Shown piece by piece: positions 1 through 12,332 of a stretch of DNA of 64,000 nt; the first letter of the stretch is position 1, and every line of letters starts with the position of its first letter. Made by a program: the position numbers and the translations under genes. The stretch lies in assembly GCA_900239685.1 (NCBI GenBank), contig OENT01000351.1:1-64000 (forward strand), written 5' to 3'. Origin of the DNA: Rotaria macrura (taxonomy: Eukaryota > Rotifera > Eurotatoria > Philodinida > Philodinidae). The notes below the pieces were generated by a model, which did not search any database, was not told where the DNA came from, and worked only from the letters and a program-made list of their open reading frames with translations.

Positions 1-112
1 ATAAATCACCAAACTCAGCTAAACTCGTTTTAAATCACCAAACTCATTTTAAATCATCAAAATCAGCTAAACTCATTTTAAATCACAAACTCACAACTCG
101 TCGTTTCCCCCT
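1..112. repeat. Short tandem repeat at window edge
   Basis: Three or four imperfect copies of a roughly 29-30 bp unit built from AAATCACCAAACTC and AGCTAAACTC blocks. The array runs off the left edge, so its true length is unknown. No coding potential is visible. Confidence 0.7.
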
Positions 113-774
113 TGGCTGAAACCGTTTTTCTAATGATCATTTATTCAGTACAATGGGAATTGAACATAGAAAAAAGCAGATGTTATCTTAATGGCCTGTG
201 TGAGAAACGTGTGATACAAGACATAATTACCTGCATTATTAGATTAAAAAAATATAATTTTATCAATTAACTGGGACTCCTCTGATGCATTTATGTTTTC
301 GAGGTTTTCAAGTATAAAATCCTTAATTTCATAAAAGAAAAGCAAAATTACCTAATAGGCTCAATCCAGTGCAACAGATAATCTTCAATTGGCTGGAATC
401 CTTAAGCTATATCTGTAGCGGGCTTTTAGATGTACAGGGATGAAATTCTGCCATATAACTGTAACACTAGTTTCTATATCGTGTTGCAGAAAAGACGAAA
501 AAGTAAAAAATTTTGTTTGAAGGTAAAAGTAAGTATCTATCTATCTATCTACCTGATTTTCGTCCCTATCTCACTTAGAAAGGATCAAAAGAAAAACTGA
601 ACCCGTTTCATCGTTGAGATCAGTATTTGATTTTGCCGAATGGGAACATATGTTGATCGCTGGTGTAACCTTTTTTCTCTCGTACATTATATCATCTATT
701 ATCACGGGCACCTGTAAATCGGAAGATAGAGCCAAATATGAGGATAGTAATGTGAATGAGAAAATCTCCATGTA
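113..774. other. AT-rich DNA without a recognised gene
   Basis: Only short spurious ORFs occur here. A small (ATCT)n microsatellite lies at about 534-551. The stretch ends at the TA dinucleotide that flanks the mariner element. Confidence 0.5.
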
Positions 775-958
775 CGTGGGTCATTCTGAAAGTTTTTAGA
801 TTCTTTATTAAATTAAGAGATATCTAAGACTTTGGCAGTTTTGGTAGTAGACCCAGCTCTTGGAAGAAAGTATGCAAAGTTTTAGCTCTTAGACATTTTC
901 CCTTCGGTTGTTTTGTAGATTAAGTGATTCACTACTGACATATGTTTTTTGCATCGTC

Positions 959-2354
959 ATGAATCTGACGCGAGAACAAATTCGAGTTATGATTTATTAT
1001 GATTACAAAAAACAATTATCGCAAGAGGAATGTCTTGAATCATTACACAAAAGCTTTGGTGACTCTTGTGTTTCTCGTGCCACAGTTTACAATTGGTTTG
1101 CTGAATTTAGTCGTGGCAGGGATCAATTTGAAGATGAATCCATCGCTAGTGTTAGCGTCAGTAGATGTCGTAAACAGACGCTAAACGTATAACACTATAC
1201 TTTCATTTAATCTGTTTGTTCTTGTTCTGTTACGTCATATTGGTCAATCAACTCACGCGATTGATTTTCCATTATATATATATCATTCGTTTTTCTAACG
1301 TCGTCATTCCATCTCTTTTTTGTTTTCCTATCAACGTCTATTACGTCGTTCGTTTTCAACGACTCTATTAAATATATTCTGATCAAACAATTACCTGTTT
1401 GAACCAGCTACATTATCAATTATTTGATGTAAGCTCATTTGATATATTTAATATAGTAAAGTTCAGCTCTAAGTATTGACATCCCCTTAATCAAGAGCTA
1501 ACAGCTAGTCGACTAAGAACTGCAGTCACTCCAGAAAACATCGAAGCTGTTCGTGAACTGGTAAACATTAATCCACATACCACATGTCAAAAGATAGAAG
1601 ACACTTTACAGATTGGATCGGCATCAACTGAAATTATTCTTCGTGATTATCTTGGTTTAAAAAAGTTACATCTCGTTGGGTGCCACATTCTTTGAGTGAA
1701 ACTCAAAAACAGGACCGTGTTGACTATTGTCTTCAAATGCTCGGAAAATTCGACGGCGGTAAGTCAAAACGTGTGTATGATATTATCACTGGTGATGAAA
1801 GTTGGCTCTACTATTATGATCCAAAAACGAAGCGTCAAAGTCAAGTTTGGATACCAAGCAATGATCCCCATCCAACTAAAGTTCGTCGACAACGTTCTGT
1901 TGGTAAACATACGTTTGCAATTTTCTTCATGAAGTCCGGTTTTAATACAATCATTCCACTTGAAAAGGGTAAAATAGTTACAGCTAAGTGGTATGCAAAT
2001 GAATGTCTTACACAGATGCTCAAGCAAGTCGAGAAACATCGACGTCTTAATGGTCTTCTTATTCATCATGACAATGCACCTGCACACAAGGCAGCACTGA
2101 CAATGGACTATTTAGATACTCAACACGTCAAATTGATGGGCCATCCAGCATATTCACCAGATCTAAGTCCGTGTGATTTTTAGCTGTTCCCAAAAATTAA
2201 AGAGAAACTTCGTGGTAAAAACTTCTAGGATATTAATGAACTTCATGATGCTGTCAGAACACCCATAGAATGTCTTCAAAAAGACGATTTCTACCAATCT
2301 TATGAAAAGTGGTTCGAAAGAATGTATAAGTGTATTAGTGCACAAGAACATTAA
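959..2354 (+). pseudogene. Mariner transposase pseudogene (DD34D)
   Basis: From ATG 959 the first part encodes the N-terminal helix-turn-helix region (MNLTREQIRVMIYYDY, then YNWFAEFSRGRDQF). The reading resumes near 1505 with TAVTPENIEAVRELV, the typical mariner linker. The catalytic DDE core is clear: GDESW holds the first Asp, HHDNAPAH the second, and YSPDLSPCD the third, with 34 residues between the second and third (DD34D). It is not functional. Besides the central insertion there is a frame change near 1660-1680, an in-frame TAG at 2181-2183 directly after SPCDF (where mariners usually have Trp), and another TAG near 2226. The C-terminus ends at TAA 2352-2354. Family assignment is firm; the subfamily was not determined. 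Confidence 0.92.
1145..1504. mobile_element. Unidentified insertion inside the mariner
   Basis: This AT-rich segment splits the transposase between the helix-turn-helix region and the TAVTPEN linker. It begins with a strong hairpin: TAGTGTTAGCGTC (1147-1159) faces GACGCTAAACGTATAACACTA-like sequence at 1177-1197. Several ACGTCGT-type motifs follow at 1290-1365. It codes for nothing visible. A small non-autonomous element is likely, but its exact ends and target duplication could not be fixed. Confidence 0.5.
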
Positions 2355-2433
2355 TTCGAACAAATATAATAAAATTCTTTCAAACTAAGCTAACAGCATT
2401 TCAAATCTAAAAACTTTCAGAATGACCCACGTA

Positions 2434-4472
2434 TATAGCTGTCGAGCCGACTAAAATCCGACGAGAAATAATAAATAAAGAGCTCTGCCATGAATTTAGG
2501 TGCATATGGTAGCAAAGAAAGTTAAAGGGAATCTTCCATGACTAAGATCGAGAGCTGAAGTATTTATTGCTACTTCATATTTTTCTCGCTAGAGAACAAC
2601 GAATAATTGAGTTAGTAAAGAGAGATGTATATAAAAATACCGCCATTTTGCTATTTATTTTCCAGTAAACAATTATTTTTAAAAGGGTATTACCTTCTCA
2701 AGACGACATGAGCAATTTACAAAGTCCTGATCAACGTAAACTGCCTTAGTGTGATTCGATATAACGACAAACAATTTTGTTATTTCTTTGTAATAGAAAA
2801 TTAGCTTTAGTAACCGTGAGATTTTCATTTCCTACAAAGAAATAACTCCAATACTGCACAGAAACAACGTTAATGTACAATCTGAATTAGTATTTTATTT
2901 TCGCTCCATCGTTACAGTTTAGTCTCTTCGAAATGAGTATGGATTCGATACGTCTTTCACGTTTGTAATAAAAGCCCTACTATGTCTTTAAATAACACAT
3001 GTTAAATTATAGAACTAATCCATTTTCGATTGTGAATTTCAATTTTCTTATTTAAAGATATTATAAGTGCTATCCGAAGCTAAAATTAAACTTTCATTCA
3101 CTTTATACTATTTGGTAGCTGTTTCGATTTTGATAAGAGCAAGTTCTTAGCTTTAATTATTAAATTGTATGTCAGATTCACTATCATGTTATTATCAATG
3201 CCAGAACGCGAGAAAGAGGTGACCATGCGAGGAAAACTAATTGCTAGGACATTCGCTTGCATAGCTCAAATACGCCCCACCATTAAAAACAAGCACTTTC
3301 CCGAGCCGACAACGTCAAGTTACCGAACAATCCATGAATATAATCACTACTATGGCCGAGCTTCGGTTATTTCCGTGATTTTAAAACTCCTTTCTGTTCA
3401 CATTTTATTGATGTAAAACCATCCCTGTCATACGCGTACACTCGTCTCTAGACCCAGAAGCTATTAAAAAATCGATTGAAAGCGTCCAGTTTCAAACGAC
3501 AAAACTTCTGTCAATAAGAAAGCAGCTTGTTCTCAGAATCTATTAGTTAAAATGCGTACAATTCTGTACGAAACAAAGATGAGAAATTTCGTTCATTGAA
3601 ACGCCTCGGCTTTTGTGCTTCACGCCGTATTAATGTACACAATTTGAGTGAAATAAGGATGACGAATTTAGATTCTCAATACATTCTGCTAGTGACTTTG
3701 AATTCTTCAGCAGAATTTGTTTCCTTTGTGAGTAATAGTTGCCTAGTTTACGTATTGGAAGTTTGTCGTCTTCTAAGTGACCAAAATTCTGCTTTCTCTT
3801 CTGGAAAGTAACGGGGAGGGGAGCAGTTGTCATGTAACACATGGTTATTTTTATGGAAAGTATACAGAATTCTCAATTTTGCAGGCCCTCATTTCAATTA
3901 CGGTCTGACTAAAAGTCACTGTATTTTATTGAGGTTCGATAGGCTAACATAGGTTGAATACAAAACGATCCATAAAATCATGATAGTGGACATTTTTGTA
4001 GGGCATGTACTGCTCTTCTTGACCTTATTTGGATAGAATTTCATGGATAGTTACCGTGAGCAGCAATCTGATCTTCATTTGGCTCAGACACGAGGCTAGT
4101 GAAATTTTGACAAGCAGTTTAATTTTTATGTTACCATAAAATGATCATCCAAAACGAAAGACATTACAATTTTCATGAGAAACTTTTCATATCCTATCAT
4201 GTATGGGATAACCCCTTGAAGCGATATTTTTCAATACCATATGTGGTTTTTGTTTTATAACAGAATCCACACTGGCAAGAATCTATAGGGTTCAGATATA
4301 TGCATAAATAGGTTGAACTTATTTTTCAAATTGATATACACTCAGCTTTAATTCAGAATCGTAGAGAAAACGTTACTGCAGGTACTGATTTGTTTTTTTA
4401 ATGTAATTATTCGAGCAACATTCAGTATGGTATTAGTGCTTTGTCATTGACAAATTGATATGCGATGTATGT
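2434..4472. other. Intergenic DNA, nothing recognised
   Basis: About 2 kb of AT-rich sequence with only short ORFs on both strands, none with a recognisable domain, good splice context or repeat structure. Confidence 0.45.
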
Positions 4473-5252
4473 AATGAGACTTATTCGCGGAGACTTGTTG
4501 GCCACGTTTATGTATAAAATAGGGGCCATATTGGTTGATATGTTGCTAAGAGCGGTTTATTTCCTTTTATATATCTTTCACAATCGTCTTTCTACCATAG
4601 AGTGTCCACTTCTCACCTCGTCTCTTCTCCTTCCTCTGCATTGTGTTATTCTTTTGATGTTGTCTTCTTCCTTTCCATTTTATACACGAATGACTGAGAT
4701 ACTCGAGAAATAGTAAGTTGTATTCATGTTTATTTCTCATCATCCCAACAATAAAGCATAAAAATATTATGATGAACCTATACAGAATACAACTGAGTTT
4801 ATCTCAAATGGTTTCTTGTATTCAAAACAGTCATTTCATATATATTGACACTTGAATAATAACATCAAGAACAAAGTGAAACTCTTGAGAAAAGCAGTCA
4901 GTCATTTGTCAACAGAAACTTGTTTAAAAAAGCATTTTTATTACAAGAAATTCATCATAATCTTTTTATGCTTGATTGTTGCGATGATGAGAAATAAACA
5001 TGAATAAAACTTTCTATTTCTCGAATATTTCAATCATTCCTGTATAAAATGGAAAGGGAGAAGACAACATCAAAAGGAGAACACAAGGCAGAGGAAGGAG
5101 AAGAGATGAGGTGAGAAGTGGACACTATGGTAGAAAGACAATTGCGAAAGATATATAAGAGGAAATAAACCGCTCTTCGCAACATATCAACCAATATGGC
5201 CACTATTTTATACATAAACGTGGCCAACAAGTCTCCGCAAATAAGTCTCATT
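4473..5252. mobile_element. Long-inverted-repeat (foldback-like) element, 780 bp
   Basis: Left arm 4473-4776 and right arm 4951-5252 are inverted copies of about 300 bp, about nine-tenths identical by eye, with small indels. Both start at AATGAGACTTATT and share segments such as TTGGCCACGTTTATG, so mirror-image ORFs appear on opposite strands; these are artefacts of the repeat rather than genes. The 174 bp centre has no coding content. No target duplication was evident. It resembles a non-autonomous foldback or MITE-type DNA element of moderate age. Confidence 0.8.
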
Positions 5253-6472
5253 GTTAGAGTCTCTGGATAATCATGAAATGCTTTTTTCTGTCTGAGATAT
5301 TCTTGAAATAATTACTAATGAATTGATGTTGATTTCAAATGGACCAAATTGCATCAAATTTAAGTTGCTATAAGTGTTTAGTTTTACCCCGTGTGATATC
5401 GTCTTTATTTATGTCCAGATAACACGAGTCAACAGACAACTGAAAATAAATAACACCATGTGTTGTTCGAAAAAATGACTCATAAAAATAAATAAATGTT
5501 GAAATTACTTACAGGATGACTCAGAATTTCTGTGTACGTTGTAGCTGACGCATACAACTGTCATGAGTATTCATTTCAATGTGTTGCTTATCATCATGCT
5601 ATCTGATTGAAAGGAAGACCGCATAATGCGGTGAGACGTGAGTCAAATTTTGCGATATAAAGTAATGTTCTCTAATACCACTGAAAAAGAGTGAGGCGTA
5701 CCTAATTCATTACAGAACCCATAGGTATTCATTACAGTTGTATTCCATTGATTATGAATCCGATAAATTTCCACTGAGTAAAATCTATTAGACGAAAAAT
5801 ATCTCGATGACATAAATGAATGTCTCAAACGATAAGAGATGGATATTTATGACCATCGATAAATATTTGAGGGAGAATTCACAGAGTACTGCCTTTATCA
5901 TAAATTTTTAAATAGTTTCAGTCTAAAGTCTGTGTAGTGAGTGCGAAATTAGCTTTCTTTTTTAACCTTTTAGCAGACATTTTTTCAATATTTGCCACGC
6001 ATGTAAACTGTTGTAACCGAAGAATTTATTTTACCTTCATGAAATAGATGGAGAAACGCGATTCACTAATGAGAGAAGTAATTTGTGATCAAAAAGAAAA
6101 TTCCATAGCTCACGCTTGAAGAAATGAGAAGAATCATATATGTACACATAACCGATAGGTTTTAGTTGAAGTTCCCGCAATACTACTAAAGAGTTGAAAT
6201 TTGGATGTAAGCACTATTCATAACTGATAACCAGTACTACTTCCTCAGTTTCCTCAAATAGTTGAATAGTCGTCTCAACTTTTTCGTATAATCATATTCA
6301 AATCTCGTTCTGAAAAACACTTTTTATATGATGGTCAGGACTATTATAGTCCTGCAGTTTTGTACAACATATTTAACAAGAGACAACTTATTTTATATAA
6401 GTAATCAATAAGGAGTAAATCACTTGGCATACGAATAAGAAAATACTTATTTTATAGCTGTATTGTAGACTC
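5253..6472. other. Region upstream of the amidase gene
   Basis: No gene recognised. It should hold the promoter and perhaps a 5' exon of the NAAA-like gene, because the sequence just before the first clear exon (ending TTTTATAG near 6460) could be a splice acceptor. Confidence 0.4.
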
Positions 6473-9400
6473 ATGACTTCTATCATATGTAAAGTTCCTT
6501 GCGATGTTTCGGTACCTCCACGATTTGTCGTTAATCTTGATTTACCTCCAGAGTTAAGATGGCAGCATATTCTGTGTCAATATATAGATCAACTTCATGA
6601 TATTGAAAAGAAGATTGAATCCATGGTGAATACTATGGTTGGAAAATGGCTAGGACCTCTACTTGAAGGTGTTGTAACCACATTGATGTCCAGTATAACA
6701 CGCATAGGATTAGTGTATTATGGACGTGAATTGAAAGGCATATCACAAAGTACTGGAATACCATTGGGCAAATTAGTTATGATGCAGTTTGTCTATGAAT
6801 GTTTTGCTTGTTGTACATCAATCGTGTGCCAAAATAAAGAAACAAATGTCCCGATTCATATAAGAAGTATGGATTGGGAACTTGATTTTTTAAAAGATTT
6901 GACTATCGGTATGTGAATGTATAAATATACCTGCATGATATAATAGCATCGTATCTCACTCTCAAACATGATCTTCTTTCTGATGGTTTCATTATGTTTC
7001 TATTTAGATGTTGAGTTTCAAAGAAATGGGCAAGCAATCTTCCGAGGAACAACCTGGGTTGGCTACGTGGGAATTTTGACAGGAATGAGAATGGGAAACA
7101 GCTATTCAGTATCTGTTAATTTTCGACAGACCGGCGGACAATGGATAGTAAATCTCAAAGCTGCTCTAGGATAGTAAGATTCCCAAAATTATTTAAAGAG
7201 AAATAAACACAGTTATTTAGTCTATTTAAGAATAGAAGCATACGTCGTAAAAATGCAGAGCATCACATCAATTGTGTATAATGATAGTAAAATCGATAGT
7301 TATCTTTCAGAATGTAGCTCTGCCATATCCTGGATATTCATTGACGAAAAACTTTGATGTTGTAGAAGAAACTTGAATTTCTAACTGTTTCTTTTTTCTA
7401 GCGAACTTCTAGTAAGTTTACTAGAGACATCCGAACACTATTCATGTGTCTTTTGAGTATCGTTTTTCTTTCAGAAACTGTAGTTCAAATAATTTTCACG
7501 ATTTCTTTCCTTTTCTTAGTGGTTGGCCAATTGGATTTCTTGTCCGCGAAATACTAGAATCAACAGCTGCATATGGTATTGCTGTAGAACAACTTTCGGC
7601 ATCGTCAATAATTGCACCGTGTTACTTTACGGTATGTGGAACAAGTCAAAGTGCGACAATTGGAACTTTATTGACCCGTAGACAAGGATCAGAAGAGCAG
7701 AGGTAAATTAGAATTCAAAATATAATTCAACGATAGTTAAATTTTTGCTTCTTTTATTTGTAGATGGACAGTATCTGAACATGGTTCCATCATTCAGACT
7801 AACATAGATCATTGGAGTTCAGACAGCAATTGTGATATTCTATTCTCGATCAAACGTAGATCTTTATCCAAAGAGCTATTGAATCAAATGGAACAAGTCA
7901 ATGAATATGAACTATGGAAGGTAATTCAGCATTAACTTATTTTACACAACATAGAAATACATTTGAGACGTCATCGAAATTGGCTCGTTGTATCAAGAAT
8001 AGACAAGTGTTCTTACATCTGATGTGAAAAAATCGAGTTGCGAGGAAAGAAGATGTTTAAATTCGAACACAAAATCACAAGTCTTTCTTTCATGTTGATT
8101 TTAGAAAATATTTTAATGAAAAAAGAATTTCTTTTGTGTTTTTCAAACAACTACGTATGAATCGTAATCGTCTAGGATTCAACGAACATTGATACTTCTT
8201 TATCTATCCTTAAGTTTCCAATGAACTATTGAGGAAAGGAATATTTATGTATGGAAACTGCATTAGATTTACTCTGCTCTACTTTGAGTTTACAATTTTT
8301 CTCTCGAAAATTTATTTAGTATCTACTTCTATGCACCATGACGGGTTTCGTTCGTATCAGATGGATCGCATCTGTACTTCATTTACTGTTAATTCCAAAT
8401 CACTAGATTTATACTGACGATGAACGTTCACCAACCGTTCGATCGCTTTTACATTGAAACTATTGACATTATGTAGTATTAGATGAGTTATGAATGCTCT
8501 GGAAACATTTTGGGCAGCAGCTAGTTTATTTTTACCGAAATATTCCATTTTTAAGGTTCACTTTTTAATGAGTACCGTGGACCCTTGAGGAACATCAGAA
8601 AAATTTATTTTCGAATTTCGATTGTAAATTTTACAAAGAAACTGACCTTACCGACAAACAACTGTTGTTTCTATCTCCAGACGCAACTATTGTAAAAACG
8701 TGTATGTTTCATATTTCATATGGAGAAGCATGTTTGATGAAAAGAATAAACCAAAAGATCTAAAAATTCCTCAAAATACGATTCTCATGCAGGCCTATTT
8801 CTATGTAAAGTTTCAAGCCAAAATTCAAAAATCAATTTTTTTCATATTCCTAAAGGGAACATAGCACTCATTAAAGACTGGACGTTACAAATGTAGTATT
8901 TCGGTAACAACAAGTTAGCTGCAGGCAAAAATGTTTTCAGAGCATGCATAACTTGTCTGATACAAAAAAATCTAAGTAGTTTCAAAGTAAAAACTATTTA
9001 ACATTTTGTGACCTTCTCGTGAGAGTCGCAGAAATAAAAATGGAACTATTTGACAACAAATCTTCGAATAAAATTCTGCAAGATATTTTCCTATTAATAA
9101 AAGAAAACATGACTATTCACTTTACAAAAAAAGTATGCAACATGGCGCTTACAATATTGGAATCTTTATTCTTAACTTCTTCTCTGTTTTTTACTCTTGA
9201 TTTCTGTGTCCGCTTTTAAATTACGACAAAGTGTGTCAATATATCATTGGATAAATGGATCTAATCGATATGTCTAGTATTTACAAGTAATAATCATAGT
9301 TTACGCGATTCATGTATCGATATATGTTTTAGTAGTTGCCTGCTTTCTTTTCTAGCTTTTGTCGGAGTATCCAATATGTAACGAGATAACGATTTATGGA

Positions 9401-9580
9401 ACATTCATGTGTCCAGAGTATGATATATATCACACACGATATCCACTAGACAATAAACGATTCCGTTCGAACGAAACGTCTGAATTTATGCTACTCGCTG
9501 ATTTGAAAGTAAGTTATTTGATGTTGTTATATTTCTTATTGGAGGCTGGAAATATGTCGAAAGGAATAGTACTGAAAAAC
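6473..9580 (+). CDS. NAAA / acid ceramidase-like N-acylethanolamine amidase
   Basis: Likely a lysosomal cysteine amidase of the NAAA/ASAH1 (choloylglycine hydrolase-like, Ntn) family, which cleaves the amide bond of N-acylethanolamines or ceramide. Exons that keep frame: 6473-6908, 7008-7173, 7520-7702, 7764-7920, all GT-AG; then a last piece from about 9357. The N-terminal PPRFVVNLDLPPELRW matches the family start of the alpha chain. CTSIV (Cys114) is the expected autocatalytic nucleophile, and IRSMDW supplies Arg131 and Asp134. Exon 2 carries the conserved VEFQRNGQAIFRGTTW and GYVGILTG. The final piece (LSEYPICNEITIYGTFM) matches the family C-terminus. Oddities: no signal peptide is visible from ATG 6473, so an upstream exon may exist. 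The jump from 7920 (phase 0) over about 1.4 kb to the acceptor at 9355-9356 is one base out of frame, which means a missed small exon, a non-canonical junction, an assembly error or decay. A good GTAAGT donor near 9508 suggests still another exon. Confidence 0.85.
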
Positions 9581-9640
9581 TGATGTCTTCAGTGAATGGT
9601 GACTAATTATTGAGTTGATTGTTGCTTTTCTTATAATTTA

Positions 9641-10127
9641 ACACTACCAAAACAGACAAAATTTAGAAAAAAACCCGTTTAAACACACAAAAAATGACAC
9701 AAAATCGAAAGAAAGTCGGCGTGTATGGATGATAATCGGGACTCCTGATTGTGAGCGAAAAACGCCCATTACGCATCCCTCTTATGTGTTTAATCGCGTT
9801 TTCATTCTAAAAACTCTCGTAGATGCATAAAAAAGGAGAAAAAGTGGCTTTTTCTTTGATATCCAAGAACTCTTTTTATGATTTCGTCACTGATAACGAC
9901 TATGAGAAAAACGACCACTTTTTCTCTATTTTCTTATGGATATACACGCGTTTTTCGGCTGAAAACGTGATTTAACACATGAGAAGGGTGAATCATGGGC
10001 GGCTTTTGCTCATAATCGGGAACCCCGATGGTCAATCAAAGGCGCCCACTTTCACTCAAGTTTGTCTTGGTTTCGTTTTGTGCGCTTAAACTGTTTTTTC
10101 TCTAAATTTTGTCTGTTTTGTTAGTGT
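9641..10127. mobile_element. Small inverted-repeat element (MITE-like), 487 bp
   Basis: The ends mirror each other: ACACTACCAAAACAGACAAA at 9641-9660 and its near-perfect reverse complement ending at 10127 (TTTGTCTGTTTTGTTAGTGT), continuing inward through AAATTTAGA and a GTTTAAAC-containing stretch. Further in, sequence around GATAATCGGGACTCC (about 9730) mirrors CATAATCGGGAACCCC (about 10010). It encodes nothing. The CAGACAARATTTRGAAAAA...GTTTAAAC end resembles the outer part of the palindrome near 25350-25380, suggesting one family with two copies in the window. Confidence 0.75.
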
Positions 10128-10764
10128 AGAACTTTAACCGGTAGTAAGGGTGATGAATAACACCTGATGTAAATTAAATAAAAGACGGTAACGAAGGACT
10201 GTTTTATGAGAAAGATCCTATTATCCTAGCTAAAGCTGTTACATTTTCAAGTGATGTAATTCAAGCAAAGTTACCAGCTATTTGATTTATAAATTGGTCA
10301 TTCACAAAATCTCTGTCAAGAGAAGAAAACCATTTTCATCGAATTCGTGCTCAATTTACTGCAAATGTAGGGTTTATATTTTAAAAAAAGCTAAAGTAAT
10401 CGCTATTCAACGTCGTATAGATAATCTTAGTGAACGATGTTATGACAGTGCTATAAGTGCTATGGAATGCTTAGATGGCTTATTATTTACAGTTTCTAAG
10501 CGAAAAAAGTGCAAAACAAATCAACGTTCTTTATCATTTATGTTTGATCACTATTAGAATGTTAACAATAACACATCTAATAAAACATGTTCTTTGCTGT
10601 TCACAAAGTCTCTTACGCATTGATCAGCTATTTTCCCTTTCGACATTTAGACGGCCAACCTTTCTTAAGCCTCAACTATATAGAATATATGACATACTGC
10701 GGATGAATTATGCATTTTTGAAAGTGATAAAAAATGAAACCTATGACTCTTCATAATTGTTTAG
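10128..10764 (+). other. Possible decayed or unresolved coding exons
   Basis: Short open stretches look weakly protein-like (for instance 10282-10557, containing AIQRRIDNLSERCYDSAIS and AMECLDGL), but frames break and no domain is recognised. They could be 5' exons of the CHORD-like exon that follows, or the remnant of a duplicated gene. Confidence 0.25.
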
Positions 10765-11028
10765 GATGATTCGTATTGGCGATTAACAACATGCTGCGTT
10801 TGTGAGAAATGTCGACGTGAATTCAATATTAATGATAATCCTGCTGGTTGTTGCTCGCATACGGGAACATGGCATTGGAAATATAATGATTGTTCTTATT
10901 TAAAATGTGGTTTCCATTTAGCTGCAAGTTTGTCGATTGGTCAAAAACATTGGTCGTGTTGTTATTCTTTGGTAGAGAACTCGGATATTTGCAGTAAAAG
11001 TGATCCTCACACAATTACGAAAAAATAA
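10765..11028 (+). CDS. C-terminal exon with CHORD-like Cys/His zinc domain
   Basis: An 87-residue open frame follows a good acceptor (TTGTTTAG, 10757-10764) and ends at TAA 11026-11028. It is very rich in Cys and His: CCVCEKCRREF, then PAGCCSHTGTWHW, DCSYLKCGFH, GQKHWSCCYS, and a closing CSKSDPH. The order C-x2-C, Asn, C-x2-H-x-G-x-W-H, H/K-WSCC, C, H parallels the CHORD zinc-binding fold (C...C.YHPG..VFH...K.WSCC...), though with an insertion before HWSCC. That suggests a two-zinc domain used in protein-protein contacts. The remainder of the gene is not resolved; upstream exons should lie before 10764. The CHORD link is inferred from motif order alone. Confidence 0.55.
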   Translation, partial: DDSYWRLTTCCVCEKCRREFNINDNPAGCCSHTGTWHWKYNDCSYLKCGFHLAASLSIGQKHWSCCYSLVENSDICSKSDPHTITKK

Positions 11029-12332
11029 TTAATCGAACTGATTGAATGCGTCTCTTCTGTTTTCATATTTCAAAATAAACTTGACAATTATTACTAACAA
11101 CATACATCCAACAGTCTCAAGTTCAAAGCTGTTTGATAGATAGTTATTATAATTGAATTTCAAGGCTAAGAAACTTTTTGATATCTAAACAGAAACTCTG
11201 AATTCCGCTCAACTGATGCATATTTCATGTATTGGCATGTCAACAAAATGATTCATAAAAAATAGGAAGAAAGCAAATAATTGTAATTTTACTAGTGTTA
11301 TGAAGTACATAACTTCTTTGTAGCTATCATGATGAAGTATACCATGTTTTTTTCCTTTCTCTCCATGTAGAGGTAGGAGCAAAAGCACACTGTTTCAGTT
11401 TTCATTCGTGACATTACGTAGCAATTATTTTTTTTATCGCTTTTTTTCGCTACTGACACAACTAATGTTATAATCAATATTACATAAGCTCGTATAACCA
11501 AAAATTATTTCCAACAAAATTACACATCTCAGGCCAATACGTAGAATGGAATTATTTCAGATTTTATTTTTATACCAAAAGAAAAATGCTTCGAATGACT
11601 AGAAAAACTAATATCTTATTCTCGTTTTTAAATATATGTAATATTAAAGTTGAAGTCAAGTGCTGTGACAAATACAGAGAAATACAACATGTTTTCGAAC
11701 TAACATATACATCTGAATTCAGTATGTCGATACGAAAAGGAAATAAGTTTACTGTAAGATGTTTAATTGAAATATTGTTCTCTCTTTATAAATCTAGCAT
11801 TCACTCATTGAGGCAACACTCTTTCACTGCTCAAGATTTGTGAGCTAGATTCATTTTTTGCCACTAGGCAGATGAACATTTTTAATTACTAAATCTTTGA
11901 TCATCGCATGAGATTTTTCAACAAATATGTTAGGGATAGACTATTTTGCTTTAACGAATAAAAGAATAAAAGGGAGCTTGAATTTTTAGGGCATTGAGTT
12001 ACAATACTCCGTTAAATGAAAAAAAAACATTGCATAGAAATTTTTATTTTGCCTTTTCATATTTTCTATCCACAGGCATGTTTTTTATAGCATTCCATAA
12101 AAGAATTTTATCATTGGGATTCTTGCATTACTTTGAATTCTAATGCCTAGAGTGGTGCACATTCTACTTCAGAATTTTTAATAATCAAAGATTTCCAGAG
12201 ATAACACAATGATGTATAAAAATTAAAATAAATACAAAGAAATTCGAATGCTGATTTATTATTAACTTAGTATTCTATGTTCTTTTGTTTCTCGACGCAC
12301 ATCATATAAGTTTCTACTTTAGTTTTGTATAG
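11029..12332. other. Intergenic or intronic DNA
   Basis: AT-rich. One ORF at 11586-11843 contains KVEVKCCDKYREIQHVFEL and a possible GTAAGA donor at about 11754. It might be an upstream exon of the RING gene, but nothing in it is recognised. Confidence 0.3.

Larger units (their letters stand above)
775..2431 (+). mobile_element. Decayed mariner (Tc1/mariner superfamily) element
   Basis: The two ends carry 28 bp terminal inverted repeats that match exactly (775-802 and 2404-2431; outer sequence CGTGGGTCATTCTGAAAG), and each is bordered by TA (773-774, 2432-2433), the expected target duplication. Inside is a mariner transposase. The element is about 1.66 kb, longer than the usual 1.3 kb, because about 350 bp of unrelated sequence interrupts the transposase at about 1145-1500. 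The intact ends against a broken gene suggest an old copy that was later hit by another insertion. Confidence 0.93.

Noticed and set aside
4465-5251. Two mirror-image ORFs of about 73-82 codons with similar hydrophobic proteins
   Set aside because: They lie in the two arms of an inverted repeat and merely reflect its symmetry; no start, splice or polyadenylation context supports a gene.
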